From contig JAFQHD010000197.1 in NCBI GenBank assembly GCA_017398145.1, positions 1-34,752 of the forward strand: DNA of 34,752 nucleotides, written 5' to 3'. The notes below the pieces were generated by a model. That model was given only the letters and a program-made list of their open reading frames with translations, made no database searches and was not told the DNA's origin. This document shows positions 15,838 to 22,960 of this stretch, piece after piece (positions within the stretch are counted from its first letter, which is position 1; the number at the start of each line of letters is the position of its first letter). A program made the position numbers and the translations under genes. This DNA comes from Clostridia bacterium (GTDB lineage: Bacteria > Bacillota > Clostridia > Oscillospirales > CAG-272).

Positions 15838-16192
15838 TGTTCCACTCCTTGATATAGTGTTTAAGCTCCTCGGCTGACATGCCGAGGTTTTTCATTTCGT
15901 TAAAATAGATCTCTGTTTTTTCACGGCGCAGCTTGTCAAGTGTTAGCTTCGCCTTTTCAGAATTTTCGGATACAAACCAGCCCGAGCCCCTGACAGAGTA
16001 GAGGATACCCTCCTGCTCAAGGGTCTCGTAGGAACGCTGCATGGTGTTGGGGTTTACGCCCACTGCCACAGCTGCCTCACGGACTGACTTTATCCTTTCG
16101 TTGGGTTTAAGCTTTCCCAATGCCACGTCTAAGCATATATGCTCGCATATCTGGGGGCACAGGGGCTTGTTTTTGTCTAATATTCGATGCAC
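15830..16192 (-). CDS. GntR-family regulator, YtrA subfamily
   Basis: A 120-residue repressor with an N-terminal winged helix (IKSVREAAVAVGVNPNTMQR at about 39-58 is the helix-turn-helix) and a short C-terminal dimerisation tail, the length and form of the YtrA subfamily. The start is GTG at 16192 with GAGGTG 5 nt upstream. It is the first gene of the ABC/lipoprotein operon and overlaps the ATPase gene. Members of this family usually repress their own operon and respond to cell-envelope stress or antibiotics; the inverted repeat over the promoter fits that. Confidence 0.88.
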   Translation of the reverse strand: MHRILDKNKPLCPQICEHICLDVALGKLKPNERIKSVREAAVAVGVNPNTMQRSYETLEQEGILYSVRGSGWFVSENSEKAKLTLDKLRREKTEIYFNEMKNLGMSAEELKHYIKEWNND

Positions 16193-16210
16193 TCTATCAC
16201 CTCACTGTAC

Positions 16211-16236
16211 TACTGTACTAATACAATAATACAGTA
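16211..16236. promoter_or_regulatory. Operator-like inverted repeat for the GntR/YtrA regulator
   Basis: TACTGTA (16211-16217) and TACAGTA (16230-16236), 12 nt apart, centred at the -10 box of the operon promoter. A bound dimer would block initiation. A neighbouring GTAC repeat at 16207-16210 extends the symmetry weakly. Confidence 0.6.
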
Positions 16237-16254
16237 TAATTCGGGATTTGTCAA
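16226..16254 (-). promoter_or_regulatory. Promoter of the GntR-ABC-lipoprotein operon
   Basis: On the minus strand TTGACA (complement of 16249-16254), 17 nt, TATTAT (complement of 16226-16231). A strong sigma-A promoter, overlapped by the inverted repeat 16211-16236. Confidence 0.8.
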
Positions 16255-16260
16255 GAGAAA

Positions 16261-16494
16261 ATGCAAAATGCAAAATGCAAAATGCACAATTCATGAGATT
16301 TTTGTTGCATTACTGCAACAAAAATTCCATTTGATTATATAAGAGATTGACGATGCTTCTTATATAATATTAATATAAAAAAACAGAAAAGCAAAGATTA
16401 AATAAGAATATAAACAAAAATAATAATTAAGATTTTTGACCTCAAAGAAAAAATCGACCATAATTTTGCATTTTGCATTTTGCATTGTGCATTT
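16261..16494. repeat. Structured repeat element E2 (TGCAAA-ended, two hairpins)
   Basis: A 234-bp element of the same family as 5285 and 31025. Left end: tandem ATGCAAA units. Hairpin 1: ATTTTTGTTGC/GCAACAAAAAT at 16298-16325 (11 bp). Hairpin 2: GATTTTT/AAAAATC near 16432-16455, followed by GACCATAA and tandem TTTTGCAT. Here both ends use the TGCAAA form, so they pair with each other. The interior is AT-rich with no ORF. Confidence 0.78.
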
Positions 16495-16498
16495 ATTA

Positions 16499-16527
16499 TT
16501 GACCTTTCCCATCTTTTCTGCTACAAT
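16499..16527 (+). promoter_or_regulatory. Sigma-A promoter of the DUF4838/SLH gene, with dyad
   Basis: TTGACC (16499-16504), 17 nt, TACAAT (16522-16527). An inverted repeat TACAATAG/CTATTGTA (16522-16529 and 16541-16548, 11-nt gap) starts on the -10 and ends on the AAGGAG ribosome binding site (16548-16553). It could be an operator. Confidence 0.75.
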
Positions 16528-16559
16528 AGATGTATATATCCTATTGTAAGGAGACAGAT

Positions 16560-18854
16560 ATGAAAAGATTTATTATTTCGGTATTATGCCTTACCTTCGT
16601 TATGCTGTTCGCCTTTTCAGCTTCGGCGGATAGCAGTTTCAAGGACGTAAAGGAAGGTGCGTGGTATTACGACGCGGTCATGACGACCGTTGAGAAGGGA
16701 ATATTCTCGGGTGTATCCGAGGAGCGTTTTGAGCCGAACGGCAAGATGACCAGAGCTATGTTCGTTACTACGCTTGCCAAAATGACGGGTGCCGAGGTGG
16801 GTGAATATACCGGTACACCCTTTACCGATGTAAAGTCGGGAGCCTGGTATGCACCCTACGTAGAGTGGGCGTACGAAAATGAAATAACCAGCGGTGTATC
16901 CAAGGACCGCTTCGGTGTTGATAACCCCATCAGCCGTGAGCAGATGGTAACACTTTTCTATAATACTGCGGCAAAGTTCGGTGCAGATACCTCCGTTACC
17001 GACGTACTGAGATATAATAAGATATCGGACAAGGCGCAGATAGAGGACTGGGCTAAGGACGCAATGAAATGGGCTATGCAGAACCTTATCCTGTCGGGTA
17101 CGGGCAACAAGGGAACTATGCTCGTAGTTTCTCCCGATACCACGGCGACCCGAGCTCAAGCGGCGCAGATAATCTTAAAGTATCTTGACTTCCTTGATAA
17201 GGACAAGCCTGCGGTCACGGGGCTTACCTTTAACTCTATCCCTGTTGAGGAGTTCACCATAGTTTACCGCGCCGACAACAAGATCTGCAAAAATACCGCA
17301 AGCTACATACAAGAAAAGATAGAGCTTGCCTGCGGTGTTACCCTTCCCATAGAGACCGATTCGCAGGAAGTCGAGGGTCCCGAGATCCTTGTAGGACATA
17401 CCAATCGTGATGCCTTCGGTGTGAAATATTACCACGACGGTGAGGACGTCTGCTCCTTTGAGATCACCGTTCAGGGTAACTTTGTGACCCTTGCGGGCAA
17501 GGACGACAGCTACGACGGAACGGAATATGCAGGCAACTGGTTTGCAAAAGAGATACTTGAGATAGGCTTCTATACAGAGGACGTTACATATTTTAATAAG
17601 GTTACAGACAAGGATATCCCCGACGGATACGTAATGAAAGAGAGTCCTCTCTACGAGTACAGGGGAATTTACTGGAGCAACTATCCCGATGAAGTATGTG
17701 ACGGTTCCCCCTTCCACGGTACGGGTATGGTTCACAACATTATGGACTTTACCGAAATTTTGGGCAGAAGCACGGGTGACGATCCCTGTCTTACCGATCC
17801 CGTTGTTATCGAGAACGCAAAGAAGAACGTGGCGGCTACTCTCACCAAGAAGCCCGGTCTTGATACAATGTGGATCTCCATGAACGATACCGACAAATGC
17901 TGTATGTGTCCCGAGTGTCAGAGCGTTTACCGTGAGGAGGGAAGCCGTTTCGGTACATGGGCGAGATTTTTAAATATCATGGCAGAGGTGGCAGAGCCTA
18001 TCAATCCGGACGTTGATTTCTGGACCTTGGCATATCTCTATTGCACGGCACCCTGCGAGAGCGTGCTTGACGAGAATAAAGTGGTTTACTACTGTACCAT
18101 CCGTAACTGTGCAAGCCATACTTATAACGATCCCTCATGTCCTCTCAACCGTTCGATCTATAACCATATGGTGGGCTGGAGTAAGGTGTGCAGCAAGATG
18201 TACGTATGGGACTATTCCACTGATTTCACGTTCAATCTCAGCGCCTTCCCCATCAACACTACCCTTCGTGAGAACAAGAGCTGGTTCTACGATCTTGGTG
18301 TAAGAGGCGAGTTCAACAATGCCGTCACGGGCGTGACAGGTGAGTTCGGACCTCTCAAGGCTTATCTTATAGGCGAGCTTCAGTGGGACCCCAAGATGCC
18401 CGAGGACGAGTACAACGACAAGATAAACTCCTTCCTTGCGGCTTATTACGGACCCGGCTGGAAGTATATACGTGAGTATATCGATATAACCGAGGAGCTC
18501 TCGGACGAGAATCATTTCAGCTACTACAGCGTGCCCCGTGCTATTCTGACCGACGATCAGATCCTTGCAAACAGAGACAAGCTCGACGCTCTCTGGGATG
18601 CAGCAGAGGCAAACATCGAGAACAGCGCACAGCTTGAACGTGTTCAGCGTTCACGTCTCTCTTGGAGATTTATGAGACTTAACGGCTCTTATATCAACGA
18701 CTTTGTAAACGGCGATGCCGCTTCAAGAGCCGCATATACCGATGCCAATACAAGGTTTTATAACGACACCGTAAGATTTGACGTCAGATGGACGGAGAAG
18801 AGCGTAAACGTGGTGTTCGATGCGGAAAAGGCTCCCTTTGAATGGGTTAGCTGA
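16560..18854 (+). CDS. SLH-domain surface protein with DUF4838 domain
   Basis: Secreted protein of 764 residues. The start at 16560 is fixed by AAGGAG 6 nt upstream and a signal peptide (about 1-24, ending SASA). Three SLH domains follow (about 26-75, 79-135, 145-215), with FKDV, AWY and RFEPNGKMTRA-type motifs; these attach proteins to pyruvylated secondary wall polymer. The rest carries a glycosidase-like region with the DUF4838 hallmark SMND followed by CCMCPEC at about 440-453. DUF4838 proteins are often near polysaccharide-degrading enzymes, so a glycan-related role is likely but the reaction is unknown. Monocistronic between its own promoter and a terminator hairpin. Confidence 0.85.
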   Translation: MKRFIISVLCLTFVMLFAFSASADSSFKDVKEGAWYYDAVMTTVEKGIFSGVSEERFEPNGKMTRAMFVTTLAKMTGAEVGEYTGTPFTDVKSGAWYAPYVEWAYENEITSGVSKDRFGVDNPISREQMVTLFYNTAAKFGADTSVTDVLRYNKISDKAQIEDWAKDAMKWAMQNLILSGTGNKGTMLVVSPDTTATRAQAAQIILKYLDFLDKDKPAVTGLTFNSIPVEEFTIVYRADNKICKNTASYIQEKIELACGVTLPIETDSQEVEGPEILVGHTNRDAFGVKYYHDGEDVCSFEITVQGNFVTLAGKDDSYDGTEYAGNWFAKEILEIGFYTEDVTYFNKVTDKDIPDGYVMKESPLYEYRGIYWSNYPDEVCDGSPFHGTGMVHNIMDFTEILGRSTGDDPCLTDPVVIENAKKNVAATLTKKPGLDTMWISMNDTDKCCMCPECQSVYREEGSRFGTWARFLNIMAEVAEPINPDVDFWTLAYLYCTAPCESVLDENKVVYYCTIRNCASHTYNDPSCPLNRSIYNHMVGWSKVCSKMYVWDYSTDFTFNLSAFPINTTLRENKSWFYDLGVRGEFNNAVTGVTGEFGPLKAYLIGELQWDPKMPEDEYNDKINSFLAAYYGPGWKYIREYIDITEELSDENHFSYYSVPRAILTDDQILANRDKLDALWDAAEANIENSAQLERVQRSRLSWRFMRLNGSYINDFVNGDAASRAAYTDANTRFYNDTVRFDVRWTEKSVNVVFDAEKAPFEWVS

Positions 18855-18867
18855 ATAAGAATATTCC

Positions 18868-18897
18868 TTCGGGGACATCCTTTTTGGTGTCCCCGAA
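18868..18897 (+). terminator. Hairpin after the DUF4838/SLH gene
   Basis: TTCGGGGACA and TGTCCCCGAA (10 bp) around a 10-nt loop. The tail is AAAATTAATT rather than a T run, so termination may be weak. Confidence 0.55.
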
Positions 18898-18915
18898 AAT
18901 TAATTCAAAAAACTG

Positions 18916-18944
18916 TTGACAAAAGCCATGGTTTGTGGTATTAT
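18916..18944 (+). promoter_or_regulatory. Promoter of tRNA-Lys
   Basis: TTGACA (18916-18921), 17 nt, TATTAT (18939-18944). It ends 14 nt before the mature tRNA 5' end. Confidence 0.85.
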
Positions 18945-18958
18945 ATTTCGGTAACAAC

Positions 18959-19034
18959 GACTCATTAGCTCAGCCGGTAGAGCACATGACTTTTAATCAT
19001 GGTGTCTGGAGTTCGATTCTCCAATGGGTCACCA
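18959..19034 (+). tRNA. tRNA-Lys (anticodon TTT)
   Basis: 76 nt including an encoded CCA. The acceptor stem GACTCAT pairs with ATGGGTC (one G-T pair). D-arm TAGCTCAGCCGGTAGAGCA, anticodon loop CTTTTAA, T-arm GGAGTTCGATTCTCC. Followed by a terminator. Confidence 0.96.
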
Positions 19035-19037
19035 AAC

Positions 19038-19069
19038 AAAAATCCGTTCTCGTAAGAGAGCGGATTTTT
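19038..19069 (+). terminator. tRNA-Lys terminator, copy 1 of a repeated module
   Basis: AAATCCGTTCTC-GTAA-GAGAGCGGATTT followed by TT. The same hairpin and about 15 bases beyond it recur after tRNA-Glu (27933) and after the four-helix gene (28536). Confidence 0.85.
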
Positions 19070-19121
19070 GTTTGTATTATTCATTTTTCATTCTTAAAAA
19101 GCTAACGACAAATAATGCACA

Positions 19122-19148
19122 AGCACTTGCATTCGCAGGTGTTTTTTA
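19122..19148 (+). terminator. Second terminator-like hairpin before the sigma operon
   Basis: AGCACTTGC-ATTC-GCAGGTGTT (9 bp with two G-U pairs) followed by TTTTAT. It insulates the sigma operon promoter that starts 23 bp later. Confidence 0.6.
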
Positions 19149-19170
19149 TAGAAAACTTTTTTCAAAAATC

Positions 19171-19211
19171 CTGTAGTAAACTATTCCGTCGATGTGTACT
19201 TATTGTCAGAG
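19171..19211 (+). promoter_or_regulatory. Putative ECF-sigma promoter of the sigma/SLH operon (site 1)
   Basis: CTGTAGTAAA, 12 nt, TGTGTACTTATTGTCA, then AGAG. The same two blocks with the same spacing lie upstream of the SLH gene at 24796 and nowhere else that I saw. No sigma-A promoter of similar quality is visible in front of the sigma gene. Assignment to the adjacent ECF sigma is inference from the shared motif. Confidence 0.6.
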
Positions 19212-19221
19212 AGGTAAAACA

Positions 19222-19307
19222 CCGAGGGCGGTGATATATTCTCCGTAATACTTATAACAAACCGCTTAAAGCTTTCAAATACCTTCTCTTAAGAACATCG
19301 CCCTCGG
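19222..19307 (+). other. Long-range inverted repeat in the leader of the sigma operon
   Basis: CCGAGGGCG (19222-19230) pairs perfectly with CGCCCTCGG (19299-19307) around a 68-nt loop, all within the about 165-nt leader between the ECF-like promoter and the sigma start codon. It may fold the 5' UTR. No riboswitch class recognised. Confidence 0.5.
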
Positions 19308-19371
19308 AAATATATTGTAAACAGAACAAAAATATGGTATATTTATTATAGTTAAAATCATCGGAGGCTCT

Positions 19372-19917
19372 ATGCTATTCTTAATGACGGTACAGGATGC
19401 TGTGCAGAAGGACAAATTAATATTTATCTATCAAAGCCAGTATTCACGTATGGCGTATACGGCAGGTAAGTATCTTCACACCCGTGAGGATATAGAGGAC
19501 GCGGTACAGGACAGTATGGAGAGGCTTATTGCGGTGATAGACCGTGTGGAGCTTGACGATCCCGTGAGGCTCAAAAACCTCTGCTGTGTCGTCGCCCGTA
19601 ACGTGGCAGTCAATCTGGCAAGGAACAAGAAACAAAAGCTCATACCCTTGGATGAGGTCTTTAACACGGCTGATACCGGCACCCCCTCTCCCGAGGAGAC
19701 CGCTATGGAAAACGACCTTATGTCAAGGCTGATGGCGGCTATAGATTCTATGTCGGATATCTACCGTGACGTATGCAGACTGAAATACATAAATGAATTA
19801 AAAGAATCAGAGATCGCAAGGCTGCTTGATCTTCCGCCCAAAACGGTGAACCAACGGATATTCCGAGGCAAGCAGATACTTAAAAATATACTGATGAAGG
19901 AGAATGTAAATGCGTAA
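19372..19917 (+). CDS. ECF-type RNA polymerase sigma factor
   Basis: A 181-residue sigma-70 family factor with region 2 (about 20-85, DIEDAVQDSMERLI) and region 4 (about 125-178, with ESEIARLLDLPPKTVNQRIF as the helix-turn-helix), and no region 1 or 3, as in ECF factors. GGAGG stands 4 nt before the ATG at 19372; an internal ATG at 19384 is too far. Its last 8 nt overlap the anti-sigma gene. Partners: DUF4367 anti-sigma and three SLH proteins downstream. The likely target promoters are sites 1 and 2 (19171, 24723). Confidence 0.9.
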   Translation: MLFLMTVQDAVQKDKLIFIYQSQYSRMAYTAGKYLHTREDIEDAVQDSMERLIAVIDRVELDDPVRLKNLCCVVARNVAVNLARNKKQKLIPLDEVFNTADTGTPSPEETAMENDLMSRLMAAIDSMSDIYRDVCRLKYINELKESEIARLLDLPPKTVNQRIFRGKQILKNILMKENVNA

Positions 19918-20608
19918 CAAAGAGGATAAGCAGCTTGAAGAGCTTTTCGGTAAGGCTTTTGCAAGGCAGTATGAAAACGAATTGAATAACGGTCCCTCTG
20001 ACAAAGACTTAAGTGCTATGCATCCCTTCACCGAGGAGCATATGAAAAGGGCGGAGGAATTGAGCCGCAAGCATAAAAAGAGCAGGTCTCCGTGGCACAG
20101 GCAGTTAGTCAGGGCAGCGGCAGTGATCCTGTGCGTTGCTACAGCTATAGGGGCGATAACAATGACCGACCCCACCGTAAGAGGTAACGTTTCCCACGCC
20201 GTTACCCACTTTATAGACGAGTTTATCTCTGTGGATTTTTCCGATGCGGCAGATGACGACCGCATAGATATAACTAAGACCCGTATTACTTATATTCCCG
20301 AGGGCTTTGAGCTTGCAAAGGACTCTTCGGATAAGGATACCATTTCACACATATACGAAAACTCCGTAGGTGAATATATAATCATTGATATCGAACAAAG
20401 CTCTGATATCAGGCTTATGACCGATGCGGGGACTCACGAGACTGAGCTTTACCGTATAAACGGCTACGAGGGTTATATATCCTACAGCGAGGAGCTAAGT
20501 CAAGGCTCGGTCTACTTCGGCAGCAGTTATTTTACCGTTGCCATAAGCGGTATGACCGAACGTGACGAGCTTATAAAAATAGCTGAAAATATAAAGCTTA
20601 AGGACTAA
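19910..20608 (+). CDS. Putative anti-sigma factor with DUF4367 domain
   Basis: A single-pass membrane protein of 232 residues. The cytosolic N-terminal part (1-62) would bind the sigma factor; one transmembrane helix (about 66-86, VRAAAVILCVATAIGAI); the extracellular C-terminal part (about 120-230) is a DUF4367 sensor domain (ITYIPEGFEL, INGYEGYISYSEE, ISGMTERDELIKIAENIKL). Translational coupling with the sigma gene by an 8-nt overlap is the classic arrangement. The signal sensed is unknown. Confidence 0.82.
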   Translation: MRNKEDKQLEELFGKAFARQYENELNNGPSDKDLSAMHPFTEEHMKRAEELSRKHKKSRSPWHRQLVRAAAVILCVATAIGAITMTDPTVRGNVSHAVTHFIDEFISVDFSDAADDDRIDITKTRITYIPEGFELAKDSSDKDTISHIYENSVGEYIIIDIEQSSDIRLMTDAGTHETELYRINGYEGYISYSEELSQGSVYFGSSYFTVAISGMTERDELIKIAENIKLKD

Positions 20609-20614
20609 GATATA

Positions 20615-21346
20615 ATGACAAAAAGGATAATATGCGCGCTATTTATCTGTATTGTCCTGTTATCGGTGACTTTTGTTTCGGTATCGGCAGATTCTTACTT
20701 CTGGACCGATTCAGCCGTAGCACCCTTTCCCTTTAATGACGTATCAAAGAGCTCCTGGCAGTACGCTCCCGTTAAAAAGGTCTACGATCTCGGTATTATG
20801 AACGGTGTGTCAGCTACCCGCTTTGAGCCGAACAAGAAGCTCACCCGTGCTGAGGCAGCCATGATCCTCTATAATTTAGAGGGTAAAAACGCCTCTTATG
20901 CAAGATACAGCTTCAAGGACGTAAAGCCGGGGGCATGGTATGCGGATGCCGTGGAATGGATGTACAAGAAGGGAATAACCAGCGGTGTGACAAAGGACCG
21001 CTTCGGCGTAGGTGAATATATCACCAGACAGGATTTTATAACCTTTATATACCGTTTGTACGAACTCAAATGGGGACTAAAAAGCAATAACAGCGGCATT
21101 TACGTAAGAAACAACGTAATAGACGGCTTTAGGGACGCGGGACGGATATCGTCCTACGCCATGCCTGCCATGAGACTGTGCGCAGGTATATGTATGGTCG
21201 TCACCCACGACCCCACACGCCATATAAACGTAGAGCCCGTCATCAAGGGAAATAACGGTTATATCAATCCCCGGGGCAACTGTACCCGCGCCGAGGCGGC
21301 GGTTATAATAGGTAATGCTTATACCATAGACAGATACGTTCCGTAA
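20615..21346 (+). CDS. SLH-domain protein consisting almost only of three SLH repeats
   Basis: A secreted protein of 243 residues: signal peptide to about residue 25 (VSVSA), then SLH repeats at about 40-90 (FNDVSKSSWQYAPV, RFEPNKKLTRAEAA), 96-150 (FKDVKPGAWYADAV, RFGVGEYITRQDF) and 166-238 (third repeat with an insertion between helices). No effector domain is attached. The start is 6 nt after the anti-sigma stop. It could cap or occupy wall-polymer sites, or be an assembly partner of the two larger SLH proteins that follow. Confidence 0.85.
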   Translation: MTKRIICALFICIVLLSVTFVSVSADSYFWTDSAVAPFPFNDVSKSSWQYAPVKKVYDLGIMNGVSATRFEPNKKLTRAEAAMILYNLEGKNASYARYSFKDVKPGAWYADAVEWMYKKGITSGVTKDRFGVGEYITRQDFITFIYRLYELKWGLKSNNSGIYVRNNVIDGFRDAGRISSYAMPAMRLCAGICMVVTHDPTRHINVEPVIKGNNGYINPRGNCTRAEAAVIIGNAYTIDRYVP

Positions 21347-21356
21347 GGAGAGAGTA

Positions 21357-22949
21357 ATGAAAAAAATAATATTTCTGATAATTTCCGTGATTATGCTGTC
21401 AGCTTTGCCGCTGTGCATAAACGCAGGAAGTGATTATATAATTCCAAACCCGCCGGTAACGGTAGAGATAACCTCACCTACAGTTGACGGCAATATCACC
21501 AAGACCGAGGGCTGGAGCGAGCCTGTGTATATGAACGAGGACACTATGGAGTATCTTTCCAAAAACCGTCCCTTGAATATATTCGGTGAAGTATATTTTG
21601 CTTTAGATTGGCATGGTTTTTACCTTGCCGCTGATATCAAGGAAAACGTAAGCGCTTATGCTCCTGACTCCAATCCGCCTGCCATAGGAGTGCCTATGAC
21701 GGCAGGACTTGTGTATGCAGATGATAAGATCGGCAACGGACAAAACGGAGATTGCTTTAGCATTGGTATAGACGTTCTTGATATAATGCGTACAAACCCG
21801 GGTGTTGACGTTGGCGAAAGATATACGGTTGGTCCCAACTACAGCGTCTATATCTACAAGGACGGAAGCTTCAGGGTCTACGGCTTTGATGATAACGGCA
21901 ACGTTACGGATATCACCGAGCATGTGGTGATCGAGGGCAAAGCTATAGACGAAGGCTGGTGCTTTGAGATATGGATTCCTTGGCAGGAGATCGTTTGTGA
22001 TATTGAATATCTTACTCTAAATAAAAGCAAGCCTGAGATCGAGGATATATTAAGTGACGGTGCGATCGTCAGGGTTGGTACAGAGTATTATGACAGATGG
22101 ATACTCTCCGAGTCCGGCGTGGCGGTACTGTATAACAGATATTATACAGCCGAGGAGTATGCTGAGGATAACCAATGGAACTTTGGCGTAAAAAGACCTG
22201 AGCATCTCGGTATAGAGCTCAACGTGTCCAACACCTGTAAAAATTCTGCCGCTCACCGATGGTCTGATTGGATCACTGTATCAGAACCCACCTATTTTGA
22301 AAAGGGAGAGCAGATGTCAGTATGCAGAGTTTGCGGAGAAGTTAAATACAGAACTCTGCCCGTAAAGGAATATCGCAACGCTTTTAGCGATGTCAAGGAG
22401 ACCTCTTGGTATGCCAAGGGCGTGGAGTATTGTGTCAAACGAGGATATCTCAGCGGTATGGGCAACGAAAAATTTTCGCCCAATACAGCTTTGACCCGTG
22501 AACAGTGTGTTGTTTTGCTTGCTAATATATTGGATGCAGATACCACAGCGTATCTCGGGGTCCCCAGCGGTTTCGAGGACGTACCTCTTACCCATTGGTA
22601 CAGCAGTGCCGTCGCTTGGGCGGTAGATATGGGCTACGTAAAGGGTATGTCCGAAAATACCTTTGGTACCGGTCTTAAGATCCAGCGTGCCGCCTTTGCA
22701 AGACTGATCTATTTTGCGGCACGGGATCTGGGTGCTGATATGACGGTAAGGGCGGATCTGACCGAGTACGTGGATCACGACAAGCTTCCCCAGTGGGCTT
22801 ATGAGCAGATCTCGTGGGCGGTAGGAAATAACATAATAATAAGTATAAAGGATGACGTGCTCATGGTGTCTCCCTATACAGAGCTTAAACGTGCGCAGTG
22901 TGCAACTATGATTTGGCAGATGGGCTTGATGCTTGAAGAACAAAAATAA
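21357..22949 (+). CDS. SLH protein with CBM9/DOMON-like N-terminal domain
   Basis: A secreted protein of 530 residues. Signal peptide (1-23). Residues about 35-270 look like a CBM9-like/DOMON carbohydrate-binding domain (PTVDGNITKTEGWSEPVY, VYFALDWHGFYLAADIKE, WCFEIWIPWQEI). A short Cys module (HRWSDWITVSEPTYFEKGEQ, then CRVCGE) at about 300-335 matches the Cys repeats of the 115-4023 protein. Three SLH repeats follow (about 343-525). AAGGAG 9 nt upstream; 10 nt after the previous gene, in the sigma operon. Likely binds a sugar at the cell surface. Confidence 0.8.
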   Translation: MKKIIFLIISVIMLSALPLCINAGSDYIIPNPPVTVEITSPTVDGNITKTEGWSEPVYMNEDTMEYLSKNRPLNIFGEVYFALDWHGFYLAADIKENVSAYAPDSNPPAIGVPMTAGLVYADDKIGNGQNGDCFSIGIDVLDIMRTNPGVDVGERYTVGPNYSVYIYKDGSFRVYGFDDNGNVTDITEHVVIEGKAIDEGWCFEIWIPWQEIVCDIEYLTLNKSKPEIEDILSDGAIVRVGTEYYDRWILSESGVAVLYNRYYTAEEYAEDNQWNFGVKRPEHLGIELNVSNTCKNSAAHRWSDWITVSEPTYFEKGEQMSVCRVCGEVKYRTLPVKEYRNAFSDVKETSWYAKGVEYCVKRGYLSGMGNEKFSPNTALTREQCVVLLANILDADTTAYLGVPSGFEDVPLTHWYSSAVAWAVDMGYVKGMSENTFGTGLKIQRAAFARLIYFAARDLGADMTVRADLTEYVDHDKLPQWAYEQISWAVGNNIIISIKDDVLMVSPYTELKRAQCATMIWQMGLMLEEQK

Positions 22950-22960
22950 GGAGAACTGAA

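Noticed and set aside
19201..19371. Riboswitch in the sigma operon leader
   Set aside because: A long-range stem is present, but no known riboswitch core motif could be recognised.
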